Of a DNA stretch of 64,000 bases, positions 45,985 through 58,959 are shown piece after piece. A program made the position numbers and the translations under genes. Within the stretch, counting starts at the first letter, position 1, and each line of letters starts with the position of its first letter. The notes under the pieces were generated by a model. That model made no database searches, was not told where the DNA came from, and was given only the letters and a program-made list of their open reading frames with translations. Origin of the DNA: Rapana venosa (lineage: Eukaryota; Mollusca; Gastropoda; Neogastropoda; Muricidae); NCBI GenBank assembly GCA_028751875.1, contig CM054155.1, forward strand, positions 52,580,300-52,644,299, written 5' to 3'.

Positions 45985-46450
45985 CACAGCCAGACAGTGC
46001 TTTTACAAAAATTTACGGGACCCTACACAAATATCAATGAAAATAAATTTACAGGTCTTCTTTTTGTTGACTTTGAAAACATTTTGATGTAATCAATCCA
46101 TTTCCTGTTATACGTAAACTAGAATTGTAATATACTAACACCAAAAATGATAAATCTTTTGAAAAGGGGCTGTCAAATGAGACTGCAGCTAGTAGGCTTA
46201 TGCTAATACTGAGTTTAGTTCCGTATTAAAATTGGAGGTAATAAAAGGGGTACAATTTAGTTAGAATGATTTGTTATATATGGTGTTTTGATTAAAAAAA
46301 ATTGATATTGGAGATAAGGAATATGTGGGGATGTTGTAAATTGTAAAAAAGATTTTGTGTGTGTTATGAAAAGAAATTTGGTAATAAATAGTATATAAAG
46401 GATTGATAATTGGTTTATTGGTATATATAGATTAAATTTGTCAAAGTATT
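45985..46450 (+). pseudogene. LINE reverse transcriptase fragment running into C-poor sequence
   Basis: The plus strand shows DSAFTKIYGTLHKYQ, then FVDFENxFDVINP (motif A) and a LSNETAA part, followed by LKLE near 46,225. Then C almost vanishes and the RT core (PQGSxLGP, FADDT) becomes unreadable, but WFIxxxRLNLSK reappears at about 46,408-46,443 at roughly the right distance (about 170 bp). Not functional. Confidence 0.65.
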
Positions 46451-46934
46451 AATATTTTTTAGTGTGGTGGGTTGTAAGTGATTTTAATTGTGTAATTTTG
46501 GTTTGGGATGGAGTAAGATGGTGTTGTGGTTTTGTGTTTTGGATTTTTGGGTGGTAATTTATGTGTTGTGTTGTGATTAGTTGGGATTTATTTGAGAGGG
46601 GTAGGGTAAGATGGTGTAAGAGTATAATGAGGGAGGATTAGTAGGATGTAGTTATTTATGATTCATTTTGATGTGTTAATAGAAAGATTAAGAGTGGGGT
46701 GGAGGAAAATGTGATTGTGTGGGTGTAGTGGGGGTGAACACTAGAGTTGGGGGGGTAAGGGATGGGAAGTGTGAGGGGATGGAGAGGATGGGTTTGGTTA
46801 TGAGTTGTTTATTTTGTGATAGTTTAGGGGGAGTTTTTTTGATTGAAGAAAGTTAATTAATAGTTTTGATGATATATTATGTGGGATATTTTAATAGATA
46901 TAATTATTTTTATTTATTTTGAATGTATTTTTAA
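46246..46934. other. C-depleted block 1
   Basis: About 690 bp with only a handful of C and strong G/T excess. It starts within a LINE reverse transcriptase. The exact copy is at 62,630-63,318. Confidence 0.85.
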
Positions 46935-47448
46935 CAGAAATTTTGTTAATGAATGGCACTCCCAAAGATCAATGAATAGGAGTAAATTCAATGAACAGAA
47001 CAACAATATCTGAGTAAGATGAGAATAAATGTAAGGGTATTAGAATTTAGATGTTAATTTTTTGAATGTATTTTGTATGTGGTTAGGGTGTTTTGTTATT
47101 GATAAAAATAAGATTAAAATAAAGGTATAATATAATAAATATGGTATTAAAAAAGTCACACACACAATTAGTAAAAAAATTGAAGTTATTTTGAATGTTT
47201 TGGTAAATTATAAATTATTTATTGTTTATAATGTAGAGTTCTAAATTAAGTTCAAGTATGTTTTTCTGTAACTGGAAATTAATACACATACACACACTGT
47301 ATGGAAGGGAGGGGAGGCGGGAAAAGGAAGTCTTATTAACAAAAAAGTAAGAGTAATCTATATAAGATTGTGAAAACAATCTACACAATTTAAAACAACA
47401 TGAAGGAGAAAAACATAGTGGTAGACAGATAGCCTAGATATTGTTTGA

Positions 47449-47492
47449 CATCTCTCTCTTCTCTCGTCTCTCTCTCTCTCTCTCTCTCTCTG
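47449..47492. repeat. (TC)n microsatellite inside a normal-composition island
   Basis: A normal island (about 47,230-47,780) between C-poor blocks. Duplicated at 63,833-63,876. Confidence 0.9.
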
Positions 47493-47904
47493 CCTCATCA
47501 AAATAAATTACCTTTTTTTCTTGTCCAGTTTCATAGGTGTTATTCGTGGAGTTGTTTTTTATTTGCAGTTAGAATGATATAATTAGTACTTTTATAAGCG
47601 TTATTGTTTTGGTGTGATAGTCCAGTTGATTTTGGGCCCTTTTGACGTTTTTGGGGGCCACTGGTGTAGAGTTTTATTTGTTTGAATACGTCTATTATTA
47701 TTTTTCTATTTGAGTGAATGTGTTTTTCCCCCTTCCGCCTTTGTGTAGATAAACATGTTAAACATAAAAATTGAAGTTTTATATTGCTGGGTGTTGTTGG
47801 GGGTTTGTGTTTGGTTGGGGTTGATGGGGGGGGGGGTGTGGGTTAGATTAGGGAGTGTGTGAGGGAGGGTGGTATAGTGGTGAGGGTGATATATTATTAT
47901 TGTA

Positions 47905-48650
47905 TCTCTACTATATTATCAAGAAATGGAAAGAATACACCTCAATATACTAGGACTTTCAGAAATGAGATGGAAAGGAGCAGGCTGATAAAATTTAACG
48001 TATTAGTATAATGGAGTGTAGAAGGAGGTGTTATTAAAATGATAGGTGGGGGGGGGGATTGATATATGTTATTGGTTTAAGATATTGTAATTATTTGGGG
48101 AGGTATGGTTTGGTTATTGGAAGGTTTGTTTTATGTTGGGATATAAAAGGGGTAGGTATGGGGTTGTGGTATTGGGAGTGGATAATTTATGAGGTGTTTG
48201 TGGTAGGATGTTTGGGTGGTGGTGGTGTTTTGTGAGGTTTTGGAATTGGTTGATTAGGGTTGGAGATTTGTGATGTTGTTTTGGGGAATGATTTGATTTG
48301 GGGGGTTTTGGGTTTTGTTTTAATATGGGGGAAATGGGGTTGTGGTGGTGTTTGTTTTGGGGTAGGAGATCGGTTGGGATTGTTATATTGATGAGGGTTG
48401 GTTATATGGGGGGTTTTAATGAATTGTAGTAATAAGGGTTTTAAAGGGAGTATGTTAAAGGTTTATTAGTTTGTATTAATGTGGATTGTTAGAGGGAAGG
48501 TTAGATTGTTATGATTTTTGAATTAATTGAAGTATGTGGAAGTGATCATGTCACAGTTTGTGGGAAATATGAACTAAAATTGAAAAAGTTGTCAAAAGCA
48601 AAAGAACTCACAAAACTGAATATGAAAATTGAACATATGAAATAGTAGAG
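47905..48650 (+). pseudogene. RTE-type LINE endonuclease with a C-depleted middle
   Basis: Clean sequence at 47,930-47,985 encodes NILGLSEMRWKGAG, the start of an RTE-type endonuclease; clean sequence at 48,538-48,645 encodes GSDHVTVCGKYELKLKKL, its end. The 550 bp between are almost free of C and cannot be read in any frame. The motif-to-motif distance (about 583 bp) is close to that of the C-containing endonuclease at 13,380-13,993 (about 611 bp). So the C-poor block stands in the place of the endonuclease core. Confidence 0.7.
48000..48534. other. C-depleted block within a LINE endonuclease
   Basis: G and T make up most bases, A is reduced, and C occurs once or twice. See the endonuclease entry over this range. 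Confidence 0.85.
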
Positions 48651-48739
48651 TTTATAAGTTATTGTAATTTTGGTGGGGGGGGGGGGGAGGGGGGGGGGGG
48701 CGCGTCAAAGTTGGTAACAAATCGATGGCCTAGATCAAC

Positions 48740-50690
48740 TAACTCCTTATAGGATAAATGGGATGATTGATTTGATTGTTTATGTAAGCGAGGATGAATT
48801 AGAATATGTGTGATAATGATTTATGGGTTTGTTATGTTGTTGGTGGTAGAAGGGGTGTGTGGTTTAATTTGTTTTTATGTTTTATTTTGGTGTGGTTTGT
48901 TGGTGTTTTTATATTTTAAATATAGGGGTTTTTTTGGGGTTGGTGAAGAGAGGGGATTTTGTGTTGTGCTGATTGGTTTTGTTGTTGATTTGGGGTGGGG
49001 GGGTTTTAGGTGGATGGTTTTTGTTTTGGTGGTATTTTTTGATGTGGATTTTATGGGTTTTTGAGTTTGTGGGGGTTTGGTGTAGTTGGTTTTTGTTTGT
49101 GTGGAGGTTTATGGGGGGAGTTGTATATGTTGGTGTAATAGAAGTATTGAAGAAGAAATGTGTATTAGGGTTGTGGGAATATGTTATTGGTTTATTGGTT
49201 ATTGATAGATAGTTGGGTTTTGGTTTAGAATGGTAAGTGTGTGAAATAGTTGGAGTTTATAAAGTGTTGGGTTGGTTGGAGTTATTTTTGTAGTGTATTG
49301 TGTGTGTATATTTTTAATATTGTGTTTTAAGGTAGTTTGGTTTTATGTTTTAGGTATTTAGGTTGGTAATTATTGTATTGATTTGTGTGTTAAAGTATTA
49401 GATAATTTGGTAGGGGTTATTTGGAGTAGAGGTGTTATTTTTTTTTGTAGAAATGGGTGATTTTTTTGGGTGTTGATTTTTTATAATTTTGAGTGAGGAA
49501 TGGGTTTTAAATGGTTTTGGAATATGATTTTTTTTGGTTTAATGATGTTGGTAGGAGATTTAGGAGGTATTGTAGTATAGAATTAGGGGGTGTGGAGATA
49601 GGTGGTATATTTTGTGGATGGTAGATTGTAGTTGTTTATTATGAATGGTTGGAATTGTTATTGATGATTGTGTTAATTGAATGTATAGAGGGGAAGAGTA
49701 AGGTTGTGGGTGGGGTTGTGGGGGGGTGGGTTGTATGGGGGGTTTGTGTTGGAAGGATTTAGGGGTGGGTTTGATTGTTATGGGTTTGGTGGAATATATG
49801 ATACATTAATGAGTAGATTGGTTGTAGTTGGTGTGGGGGAAGAGTTTTTTTTTGTGGGTGGTGGGTGTTTTTAGAGAAGAGAGAGTGAGAGTGGATGGGG
49901 GGGGTTGTGGTTTGTTTTTGTTGGTTGTTTTTTGTGTTGTATATTCTATATATATATATATCTCTTATGTATATGTGTGGGGATATTTGTGGGTTGAGTA
50001 TGAGTGTAGTGTTTGGGGGTTTAGTTGTGATGTTGTGTGGGGGTTTGTGGGGGTGATGGGGTGGGGAGATGTAGGTTTTTTAGGGGGTTATTATGTTTGA
50101 GGGGGTAATTATGTTTTTTTTATATTTTTTTGTAATGGGGGTATGTTGTTATGTGGTGGTGGGTTGGTTTTATGTTTTTTTTTGAGTGTTTGGTGTGGGT
50201 GGGTTTGTGGTGGTTTGTTTTTGTGTTGGGATTGGGTGTTGTTGGGTTGTGGGGTTTTTGGTGTTTGTGGGTTGTTTGTGGGGTTTTGGTGGGTGTGTGT
50301 GGGGGTGGGGGGTGGGGTGTATATATATATCTCTAATATATATCTATATTTTGGTGGTTGTTGGGGTGTGGTGTGGGGGGTGGGGTTGTTGGTGTGTGTG
50401 GTGGGTTTTGGGGTTTGGTGGGTTTGTTGTTTTTGTGTTGTTGTTGTTGGTGTGTGTGTTTTATAGTGGTGTAGAGGGGAGGAGTGTGGTGAGGTTGTTG
50501 TTAGTTTTTAAGTAGGGTTTGTGTAAATGTTTTTAGGGGAGGTTTTTTTGTGAATGGGATATTGTGGATGTTGTAGATTGTGAAGTGTTGGGGGTGAGGG
50601 GGTAGTAGCGCGGGGGGTGGGATGTTTTTGTTAATAGATGGAATATTATTTAATAAGTGTTTGTTAATGTTAGATTTTTGAAATTATATT
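48740..50690. other. C-depleted block, about 2 kb
   Basis: Long G/T-rich sequence with very few C, those mainly in (TA)n(TC)n stretches such as 49,945-49,965 and 50,320-50,350. Hydrophobic Val/Gly/Trp/Phe-rich open frames (48,810-49,212; 49,828-50,515) are by-products of having no C and few stops. Confidence 0.85.
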
Positions 50691-51280
50691 TATGATTAAA
50701 ACATTCTTTGCTCAAGTGTGTGCGAGTGCGCAACGCGACCGACATGTGTGTATAAAGTGTGTTTGTTGTGTGTTGTCATCATTTGTGTGTAATTTGTATT
50801 TTCCCAGGTACTATATTATTTGTTTTCCCTTTTACAGTACAATTTATTGGTAAAGGTGCAATATTTAGTATTTCAGTATTATCAATAAAAAATTCTGTTC
50901 TTAGATAGATTCTGAGAAAAAAGGCTAATGTTCGCTTATCAATGTACCATCAGGAAAAGAAAAATTGACTTGACTTCACACACAAACACACGCACACACA
51001 CCACACAACACACACACACAACACACACAAACGACACCACACACACACACACACACACACATCAGAGGAACTAAATTAATACCTTTACACAAATCGGAGA
51101 CCGAACCGATCCGTCGAACTATAGACCAATTTCCCATACTATCAAGTTTCTATCTAAACCATTAGAAAAAACATGTACCCCATTCCTTTTTAAAAAATCA
51201 TGATTTATTGAACCTATTTCAGTGAAAGCCATTCCTCATACTGCTACTAAATTAAACTGTACGAGAGTGTATTGCTGAAA
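50690..51280 (+). pseudogene. Normal island with (CA)n and a LINE RT start
   Basis: Composition returns to normal. A degenerate (CA)n runs 50,977-51,062; then the plus strand reads LIPLHKSxDRxxxSNYRPIS-like with frameshifts and a SxPLEKTC stretch, the entry of a LINE reverse transcriptase. C vanishes again at about 51,285. Confidence 0.6.
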
Positions 51281-51284
51281 TTGA

Positions 51285-52050
51285 TTTAAGAGTGGTTGTT
51301 TTGGGGGGGTGTTAATGGGGAGTGGTTATGGGGATTTTTAGGGGGGTATGTTTTAGAAATAATAAGAGGAAGGGAGGGAGGAGAGGGTTTTTTTGGGTTT
51401 TGAGTTGTTTGGAATTAATTTAATGTGGTATTTTGGGTGGTGTATGTTTATAGTGGGTTTATGGTATGATTATTGTTTTAAGAATTGGTTGGATTAAGGT
51501 GGTTAAGGGGTGTGTTGGGGGGGTGGTAGTTATGGGTTATGGTTGATTGGGTGTATTTGTAATGGAATATGATGTTGGTGTGGATTGGGTTTTGGGGAGT
51601 GGTTTATAGAATTGGATGGGTATATTGGTTAATTTTATAGGGTTGGGGTGTGGATGATTGTGATGTTTAGGTGGGTTGTATTTAGGGGGGAGAGGTTGGA
51701 TTTATTTTATTTTGGTGGGGGTGTGTAGAGGATTTGAGTAACACACACACAGGGGATTGATAGAATTGTTTGGTGGATTGGTATTTTTGGGTTGGGGGTG
51801 ATATAGTTGGTAGTGGGGATGGTTAATGTATTGGTGGGTGAAGGTGGATGTTTATATTGAATAGGTGTTTTATTGAATGTTGTATGGTGACATTTATTGT
51901 TTTTGTTTTTTGGTGAGTTTAAGTAGTATTTGATATTTTTAGTGGAGGAAATTAATATGTAAGATTGAGATGTTTTGTTTGTGTGTTAAAGTTGGTGTTT
52001 GAGTGTGTTAAAAATTATAGATATATGAAGAATAATAAAGTGAGATATAT
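51285..52050. other. C-depleted block
   Basis: G/T-rich. The few C are almost all in ACACACAC at 51,741-51,750. Confidence 0.85.
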
Positions 52051-52189
52051 AGATTTAAAATGTATTAATATTTATTTGTAATACAAAATCTAAAATGATT
52101 AGATAGTCTCACTCAAAGATATTTTTGTCATTTGAACAAGTGTTTATATATATGTTCAATATATAATATAGATATATATATAACACATA

Positions 52190-52330
52190 TATAAATATTA
52201 TAACTTTATTTAGTTTTTTTGTTTGTGTTTTATTATATTTGTGTGTGTGTGTATATATATATATAGATTATATCTATATATATATATTATATATTATATA
52301 TTAATATATATATATATAATATTATATATC
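52190..52330. repeat. (TA)n-rich tract
   Basis: Irregular TA repeats with a short GTGTGTGT run between two C-poor blocks. Confidence 0.8.
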
Positions 52331-52639
52331 CTGGTGTGTGGTGTGTTGTGTGTATGATGTGTGTTTGTAACATATATAACGGAACTAACCGAATGAAAAA
52401 TGTGAAAATGTTTGCTTTAATAAACGGAATAAGCCTATTCGATAGAGGTCCCTTTGCCAATGGCCACTTATATATATCTGAAGCAAAGCCTTAACTTATT
52501 GCAGGGAAGAACATTGGTGCAATAACAACCTATCTCTTTAAAAATCAAGCTCCTCGAAACACACGTTAAAAAAACTCTTGAAAGAAACGTCTAATGAGAA
52601 ATTGTATCCACTTTTTGGCAATAGAGGTTGGCCTTACAG

Positions 52640-55160
52640 AGGATTAATTGGTGTTAGTGAAGTAAAGTGGTTGATTGGGGAGGGAATATGGGGATGGTGT
52701 AGTGTGAGGTTTGAGTGTATGGGGATTGGTTTAATGTGTATATTGGTGGGGGTGGCTGAGTATTGTAATGGGGGGAGGATTTGAGGTTGGGTTATTGAGA
52801 AACTGTTGTATGTATTGTGGGTAGTGGATTATTGGGGGGTTGGGTGAGTTAATTGGTGGGTTTTTTTAGAATATTTTGGGGGGGGGGATTATTGGTTTAT
52901 TTATGGGTTTGTTGTTGTGGAGGTGTGGAATTGGGGGATGGTAGGGGGGGGGGTGAAGTGGTTTTTTTGTGGGGGTTTATGTTGAGTTTAAAGATTGGTT
53001 GTTTGGGGTAGTATATATATGGGGTTTGTTTTAGGGTGAGATTATAGGGTGGGGGTAGGGGTTGGGGGGAAAATGATAAGGAAGATGAGGGGGGGGATAG
53101 GGATATTGTAGTTAGTTTATAAATGAGGGGGATGATGTTGGAGGGTGGGGTTGGGAAGAGTTATGTAAGGGAATGAGGGTGGGATGGGGGAGGGTGGGTG
53201 GATGAATAGTTATTTTGAGGGTAGGTAGAGAGTAGTAAAATATATTGGGGGGGGGTGGGGGGAGGATGGGTTTTAGGTGGGGATAGAATGGGTGGTTTGG
53301 GGTAATGTGAGAGTGTAGGGTAGATTGTTAGTTTAGGGAGGGGGTTTTAAGGATGTAGTGGGGGGGATGTGAGTTTTTGATGTTTTTATATAAATGTTGT
53401 GTGATATTATGGTGTTGAGGTTTGTTTGTTTTGTATGATTTTGGAATAGTTATGAGGAAAGTGAGGGAATGTTTTTTATTGGTTGAAATATTTGTATTTT
53501 GGGTGGGGATTGAGTGAAGAAGGAGTTTGGTTGGATGTATGTGATTGATGAAATAGGGGTTGGTTTTTGGGAGGATGTATGGATGTAAGGGTTTGGGTTA
53601 GAAGGGGGTGAAGGGGATGGGTTAGTATTGTTTATAGTATATAATTGTTGGTTTTAATGAGGATAGATGGGGGATGAAATAAGGGGGTGGGGTTGTTTGG
53701 GAGTTGTGAGGTTATGTATGGTTATTGGTTGGGGTGGGTTTTATAGTTAGGTATTTTTGTGTAGTGTTATATAAGTATGGTAGTTTTTGTGTGGATTTGA
53801 TTTTTTAATGGGGGAGATAGAAGGGGTTTTGTGGTGTTTGTGGTTGATTGGTTTGTAGGTGTTGGTGGTTTGGGGTGTGGGGGTTTGTTGGGGTTTGGGT
53901 GGGGTGATTTATAGGGAGGTGTGGGGGGATGGGGGGGTAGGGGTGGGAGTGGGTTGTATTATGGTGGTGGTGTGGTGGGTGGTGTGGGTGTGGGGGGGGG
54001 GGGGGTGGGTTTGGGGTGGGGTGGTGGGGGGGGGGGGGGTGGGGGGGGGGGGGGGGGGGGGGGGTTGGGGGGGGTGGTGGGGGGGGGGGGGGTGGGGGGG
54101 GGGGGGGGAGGGGGGGGTTTGTGTTGTGTGTGTGGGGGGGGTGTGGGTTGGTGGTTGGTGGTGGGGGTGGTTGGGTTGTTTGTGGTGGGGTTGGGGGTAT
54201 GTGGTGGTTGGTGGGGGTGGTGGTTGTGGGGGGGGGTTGGTGTGGGGGGGTTGATTTTGGTGTTTGTTGTTTTTTGGTTGTTTTTGGGGGTGTTGTTGGT
54301 TTGTTTTTGTTTGATGGTTGGGGATTTTGGGTCACATGAGATAAACACACACATTTAAAGGGTGAGTAGAGTAGGTTGAGAGGGTGAGTGTGTGAAGTGA
54401 GAGAGTTGAAAAGATAAAGTGAGGATTTGTAATACACACACACACACACACAGAATTATTATGGGGAGGTTTTAGATAAATGTAAGGAGGAATGAGGAAT
54501 GGGAAGGATAGTTAATGAAAGGGGGGTTTTTTATTAGGGGATGTATAATAAGGAGGGGGGTTAGGAGTGACACATATTGTTGTGTTTGGGTAAGGTAGTT
54601 AAATATATGAGGGGGGATGTATAAGGTTGGGTTTTGTGTTATATAAATGAGATGAAAGGAAATTGGGATGAAAGAGGGGTGATTAGGGGGGGGTTGTATG
54701 TATTTGGGTTTTGATATGGGAAGAATGTAAGGGATGATATTTTTATTGGGTGGCAATAGTTGTTTAAGAAGGGAATTAGGTGGTGTTGAGTGTATGATAT
54801 TGTGTAAAAATATTGATGTTTAAATAGTATTGTTTGAAGTATGTATGAGGAAAAATGATAGATAATGGTATTATTAGAGGTATGGGGAGGTGGGGAAGTG
54901 GTGAAGGTGAGGAGGATGTTGGGAGGTTTGGTTTTAAATGAGTGTATGGGTAGAGGGAATTTTTTTTGTGTGGGATTAGGAGGGTGATTGGTATTGTGTT
55001 GATGATGAGGAATTTGTGATATATGTTAAGGTGTAGAGGTTGAGTGTGTGGTTTTTAGATTGGGATGGGAAGTTTGATTGTAGGATAATGGAAAGATAAT
55101 TAAGAATTTTGTATTTTATTTTATGGTTGTATAATAGTTGTAATCTTTATTTGATAATAT
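52640..55160. other. C-depleted block with a C-free core
   Basis: From 52,804 to 54,332, 1529 bases, I found no C on the plus strand. Within it, 53,990-54,117 is almost pure G. C reappears only in GTCACATGAG, then in (CA)n at 54,343-54,352 and 54,434-54,451. Confidence 0.9.
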
Positions 55161-55189
55161 TTAATAATAAATAAATAAGATAATTTGTT

Positions 55190-55715
55190 GAAAAAAGCAG
55201 CAGCAAAACATATAGTGGAATGAAGTACCATAGTAGTTGTGTTTACCTTCCAATATAGTTTTTTAATTCCTTAGCCAGACCTCCGAGGATCACCAATGAT
55301 AATCATGCATGACATTATTTAAGCCCCCCCCTCCCCCTCTCCCCCCCACCGCCTCCCTTTAAGATAGTCAACTATTCGCTTATTCGTGGATGAATCTAAA
55401 CACCCACACCATTGCGCATTGCATTAACCACAATTCATCCCGTTTCCTACCCAACACGAAAATCGCCTATTCTTCTGAAAGAGGGCACGTTTATTAAACG
55501 TGTACATGTGATGTAATTGGGAATGGGGCCCTTCGTAACCTGATCTGTGGAGTCGGGTACTGAATGGGTAACTCCAAGAGAAATCCTCTATTGAAACGGC
55601 GGGCGAAATCTTGGTGGTGGTTGGAAACGGGCCGGCACTGCACACACATAAGCTCCAAAACATAAACTAGACCATACACCTTGTCACCTTCCACTGGAAT
55701 GTATGTCAGATTGTA
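55190..55715. other. Normal-composition island
   Basis: A balanced composition with sharp edges. A minus frame at 55,494-55,694 (VYGLVYVLELMCVQCRPVSN) is open but not recognised. Confidence 0.5.
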
Positions 55716-56590
55716 ATGAGTGGGTGTGGGTGAGTGTTGTGTGGGTGTGGTGTGGGTGGTGTGTGTGTGCTGTGTGGGGGTTGAGGTTGTTATGAAGTTG
55801 TGTATTGTTGTTGTTGTTGTGGTTGGATGAGTGGTGAGTTAAATGTCTGTTGTTTTTTGGTGTTTGATAAAAAGAAATTGAAAGTATGTTGGGTGGGGTG
55901 TTTTTTTGAATTAAGATTGTTAGTGTGAGATTATTTTTGGATTTATTTTAGTATTTTTTGTTTTGGTTGGGTTGTTATTGATGTATATATAAATGATGGA
56001 ATATATGATTTATTGAATTATATTATTATAGGTTGGGAAGGTTTAAGTTATGATGGGTAGGTATGGGGAGGTTGATTTGTAGGGTATGGTTTTTATTTTG
56101 TGTGATTTGTTTTTGGTGATGTGTATTGGGTTTTAGGGGATTAGGTGTTATATGAAGGGGTTGAGATTTATTGGGGAGGGGGGATGTTTTAGGGTGTAGA
56201 GGTTTATTGTGGGAATGAGAGGTTTAGTTTAGTGTGTTTTTTAATTTTTATGGGAGTGTTATTTTTTGAATTATTTTGGTGTTTAAAAGTTTTTGTGGTT
56301 TGAAGTTTTTTGTGGTTTGAAGTGTATGGGGATAGGTTATTGGGTTGAGTTATGTATTATTTTAATTTATGTTTGGTGGTTTATGGTTGGGTTTGGGTAT
56401 TTTTGGTGGTAAAAAAGGTTTTGTAGGGTGTTGTGGTGTGGGATTGTATTGTAGGGGTGGGGAGAATTTAAAAAGTAGATATGGGATAGGTTAATTTTGT
56501 TAGTTTAGGGGTGTTTTTTATTGTTTTTTGGATTTTTTGGGAAGAGTAAATATGATGGTTTGAGGATTTTATGAATATTTTATAGTTTTA
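55715..56590. other. C-depleted block
   Basis: G/T-rich with almost no C. Confidence 0.85.
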
Positions 56591-56749
56591 TGTAAAAAAC
56601 TGTAAATTTAAGGGTTTAAATAATGATATAAAAAAACATAATGGTTACAGATATTGCATGCAATGTGCATACTAATTAGATCTATAATGTCATTGGGGCC
56701 CAATAACAGTTCCTTGAAAGTAAGGTTTAAGGTGGACGTGGAAAGACTT

Positions 56750-57190
56750 TGTTATTTAATGGGTTTTAATTGGTGAATGATGATTTTTTTTTTGTTATAG
56801 TTATGTTGTGTTTAAATGTATATGTTTTTATTTTTGTAATTTGGAATTATAGATGGATGGGTTATTTTTAGAGAATTGTATTAGGTATGATGGGGATATT
56901 ATAATGATGTGTTGTGTGGGGGATGATTTAAAGGGATTTTTTGTGTGGGTATTAGTTGGAGGTTTAGATAGTGTGAGGTTGAGTTTATTTGTTTGTGATT
57001 TTTTTGTTTTTGTTTTTGGTGGGTTGGTGGTGGTTTTGGGGAGGGGAAAGGGAGGGAGGAGTGTTTTTTGACATGTTGGGTGTTTGGTGATGTGGGGAGT
57101 GTGTTTTGTTGTTGTTTAGGGTGGGAGGGTATTTTTTTAGGGGGGTTTTGGTTTTTTTTTGTAAAATTTAAAAAAAAAGATTGATTATAC
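56750..57190. other. C-depleted block
   Basis: C nearly absent until ACACACAG at 57,188-57,196. A normal island follows to about 57,390. Confidence 0.85.
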
Positions 57191-57959
57191 ACACAGATAT
57201 GATTATGGTATTTTATTAAGTAATCATATCCCAGCTTTCATAGGTGAATAGGATTGAGTAATTTTTATTACAACCGTAGTATATTTTAGTGATACTACTA
57301 AAACACAAAATATTGAAAAAAAAAATGAAGATGTTTACAGATAATGCCAAGTGAACATTTGCAAACTTTATTTCGGTGATAGCGGAGAGGGGAGGGAGGG
57401 TCGAGTGGGTAGTGGGAGTTAGAATTATGTGAAAAGATATATTTGTAGTTGTTTTTTAGTTAAATTATTGGGGTGGTTGGGGTATTATGGTATGTATGGG
57501 GGTTTGTAGTGGTGTATTTTTTGAGAGTGGCGTTTATATTTGTAGGTGTAAATGGTGTTATTGTGTGGAGTTTTAGGAATTTGTGTTATTGTCGTGACGT
57601 GTGTAAAAATAGTTAATTTGTTTTTTTTTCATGTAACAATTAGGTAGATATTAATTGGAAAAAATTAGTAAATAGTATGCAAATAAATTTTAAAATTTAT
57701 TTTGTTAACAACCAATGGCCCCCCATGTAAAATATGGTAAAACCGCAACACGAAATCCAAAAATTTGTTCATACAAACTAGGATTTTATGAGTGGGATGG
57801 ATTTTGTGTGTAATATTTTGAGCTTAGATGGTTGTTTTTGTTGTATGCAATATTTCAAGTATAGACTTTATGTTTGCGAACGACTGCATGTCCATTTTTT
57901 TGTAATACAACCCTTTCGGTAAACGATTGGTTATAAGATTTTATTCACACATTAATGGG

Positions 57960-58800
57960 TGGTTAATTATATTAGTAGTGTGGTTCTTTTATGGGTGGTT
58001 TGTGATTGTGTAGGAGGGGTTGGTGTTTTTAATAGATTGTAGGTGTATTAAAGTAAAGGGGGGATTGGTGTTGATGTTATTTGGGGGAAGAAGGAAATAA
58101 GGTATATACACACACACACACAAAATAATTTTTAAGAAAGTTTTTTTTTTGTATAAGGTTTGGAGTGGATATTGTAAGGGGGGGGTGAGATGTAATTGTA
58201 GGGGGGTGGCAGGCGTAGTGTGTGAGAGCGGATTCACACACACACACATTAGAGATGGATGATGAAAATAGGTAGTATGATTAGTGATTGATGTGGTGTG
58301 GTAGGGGGAGGGAGTTTATTATGATGTTATAAATGGTTATATATTTTTTTATTAAGGTATTTTAGATTAATTTGTGATTTGAAAGTTATTTATTTATTAT
58401 GACTAAGATTGTTGATATTTTTATTGTAATGGTGGTTTTAAAGTCATGATGATGAGATTATTAATGAGATATGGGAATGGGGGGTTTTTGGTGTTATTTT
58501 TTTTTGGGTGAGAGAGAGAGAGAGAGAAGAGAGAGAGAAGAGAGAGAGAGAGAGAGAATGAGAAAGAGAGAAGAGAGAGAGAATGAGGAGAGGAGATTTT
58601 GATTGGAAGGGGTATGGTTGGGAGGGGATAGGATGTGGGGGGTAGTTGGTATGGGTTGTGATGGGGAGGGATTGAGTGGTTTAGTAGGTGAGGGGGTGAG
58701 AGAGTGAGAGGTAGAGTAGATATTGAGGATAAATATTGTGAATAAAGGAAGGTAAAGATGGTTGAGGAATAAAATTGTAAAAGTAGGAATATTATTATGG
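57960..58800. other. C-depleted block with (CA)n and (GA)n islands
   Basis: (CA)n at 58,108-58,122 and 58,232-58,247 keep their C; (GA)n at about 58,510-58,590. Rest almost C-free. Confidence 0.85.
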
Positions 58801-58959
58801 TAAAATAATTAGAATCTGTATTAAAATCAAATATGGTCTACAAAAATTTAATGTATTCTAATCAATATGGTCACCCAAAATATGAACGCGTCTTAATATT
58901 CGACATGTAAAAAAAAATATATTAAATGTATTAATAATACAAATTCGTCAAAATTGTAT

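Larger units (their letters stand above)
45981..47616. repeat. Exact duplication block B, first copy
   Basis: It recurs from 62,365 to the window end at an offset of exactly 16,384 bp; sampled positions at both ends agree. The left neighbour here is unrelated to a LINE, whereas the left neighbour of the second copy continues the same LINE, so this first junction is the suspicious one. Confidence 0.9.

Noticed and set aside
48810..50515. Val/Gly/Trp/Phe-rich plus-strand open frames
   Set aside because: By-products of G/T-rich, C-free composition; overlapping frames look equally good.
53990..54117. Almost pure G tract as a giant G-quadruplex region
   Set aside because: It lies within the C-free block whose bases are doubtful; a poly-G read-out is a known signature of missing signal in two-colour sequencing.
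53805..54449. A 214-residue Pro/His/Thr-rich minus-strand open frame
   Set aside because: It exists only because the plus strand lacks C and is mostly G, so the minus strand has few stop codons. No real domain, and the DNA there is probably corrupted.
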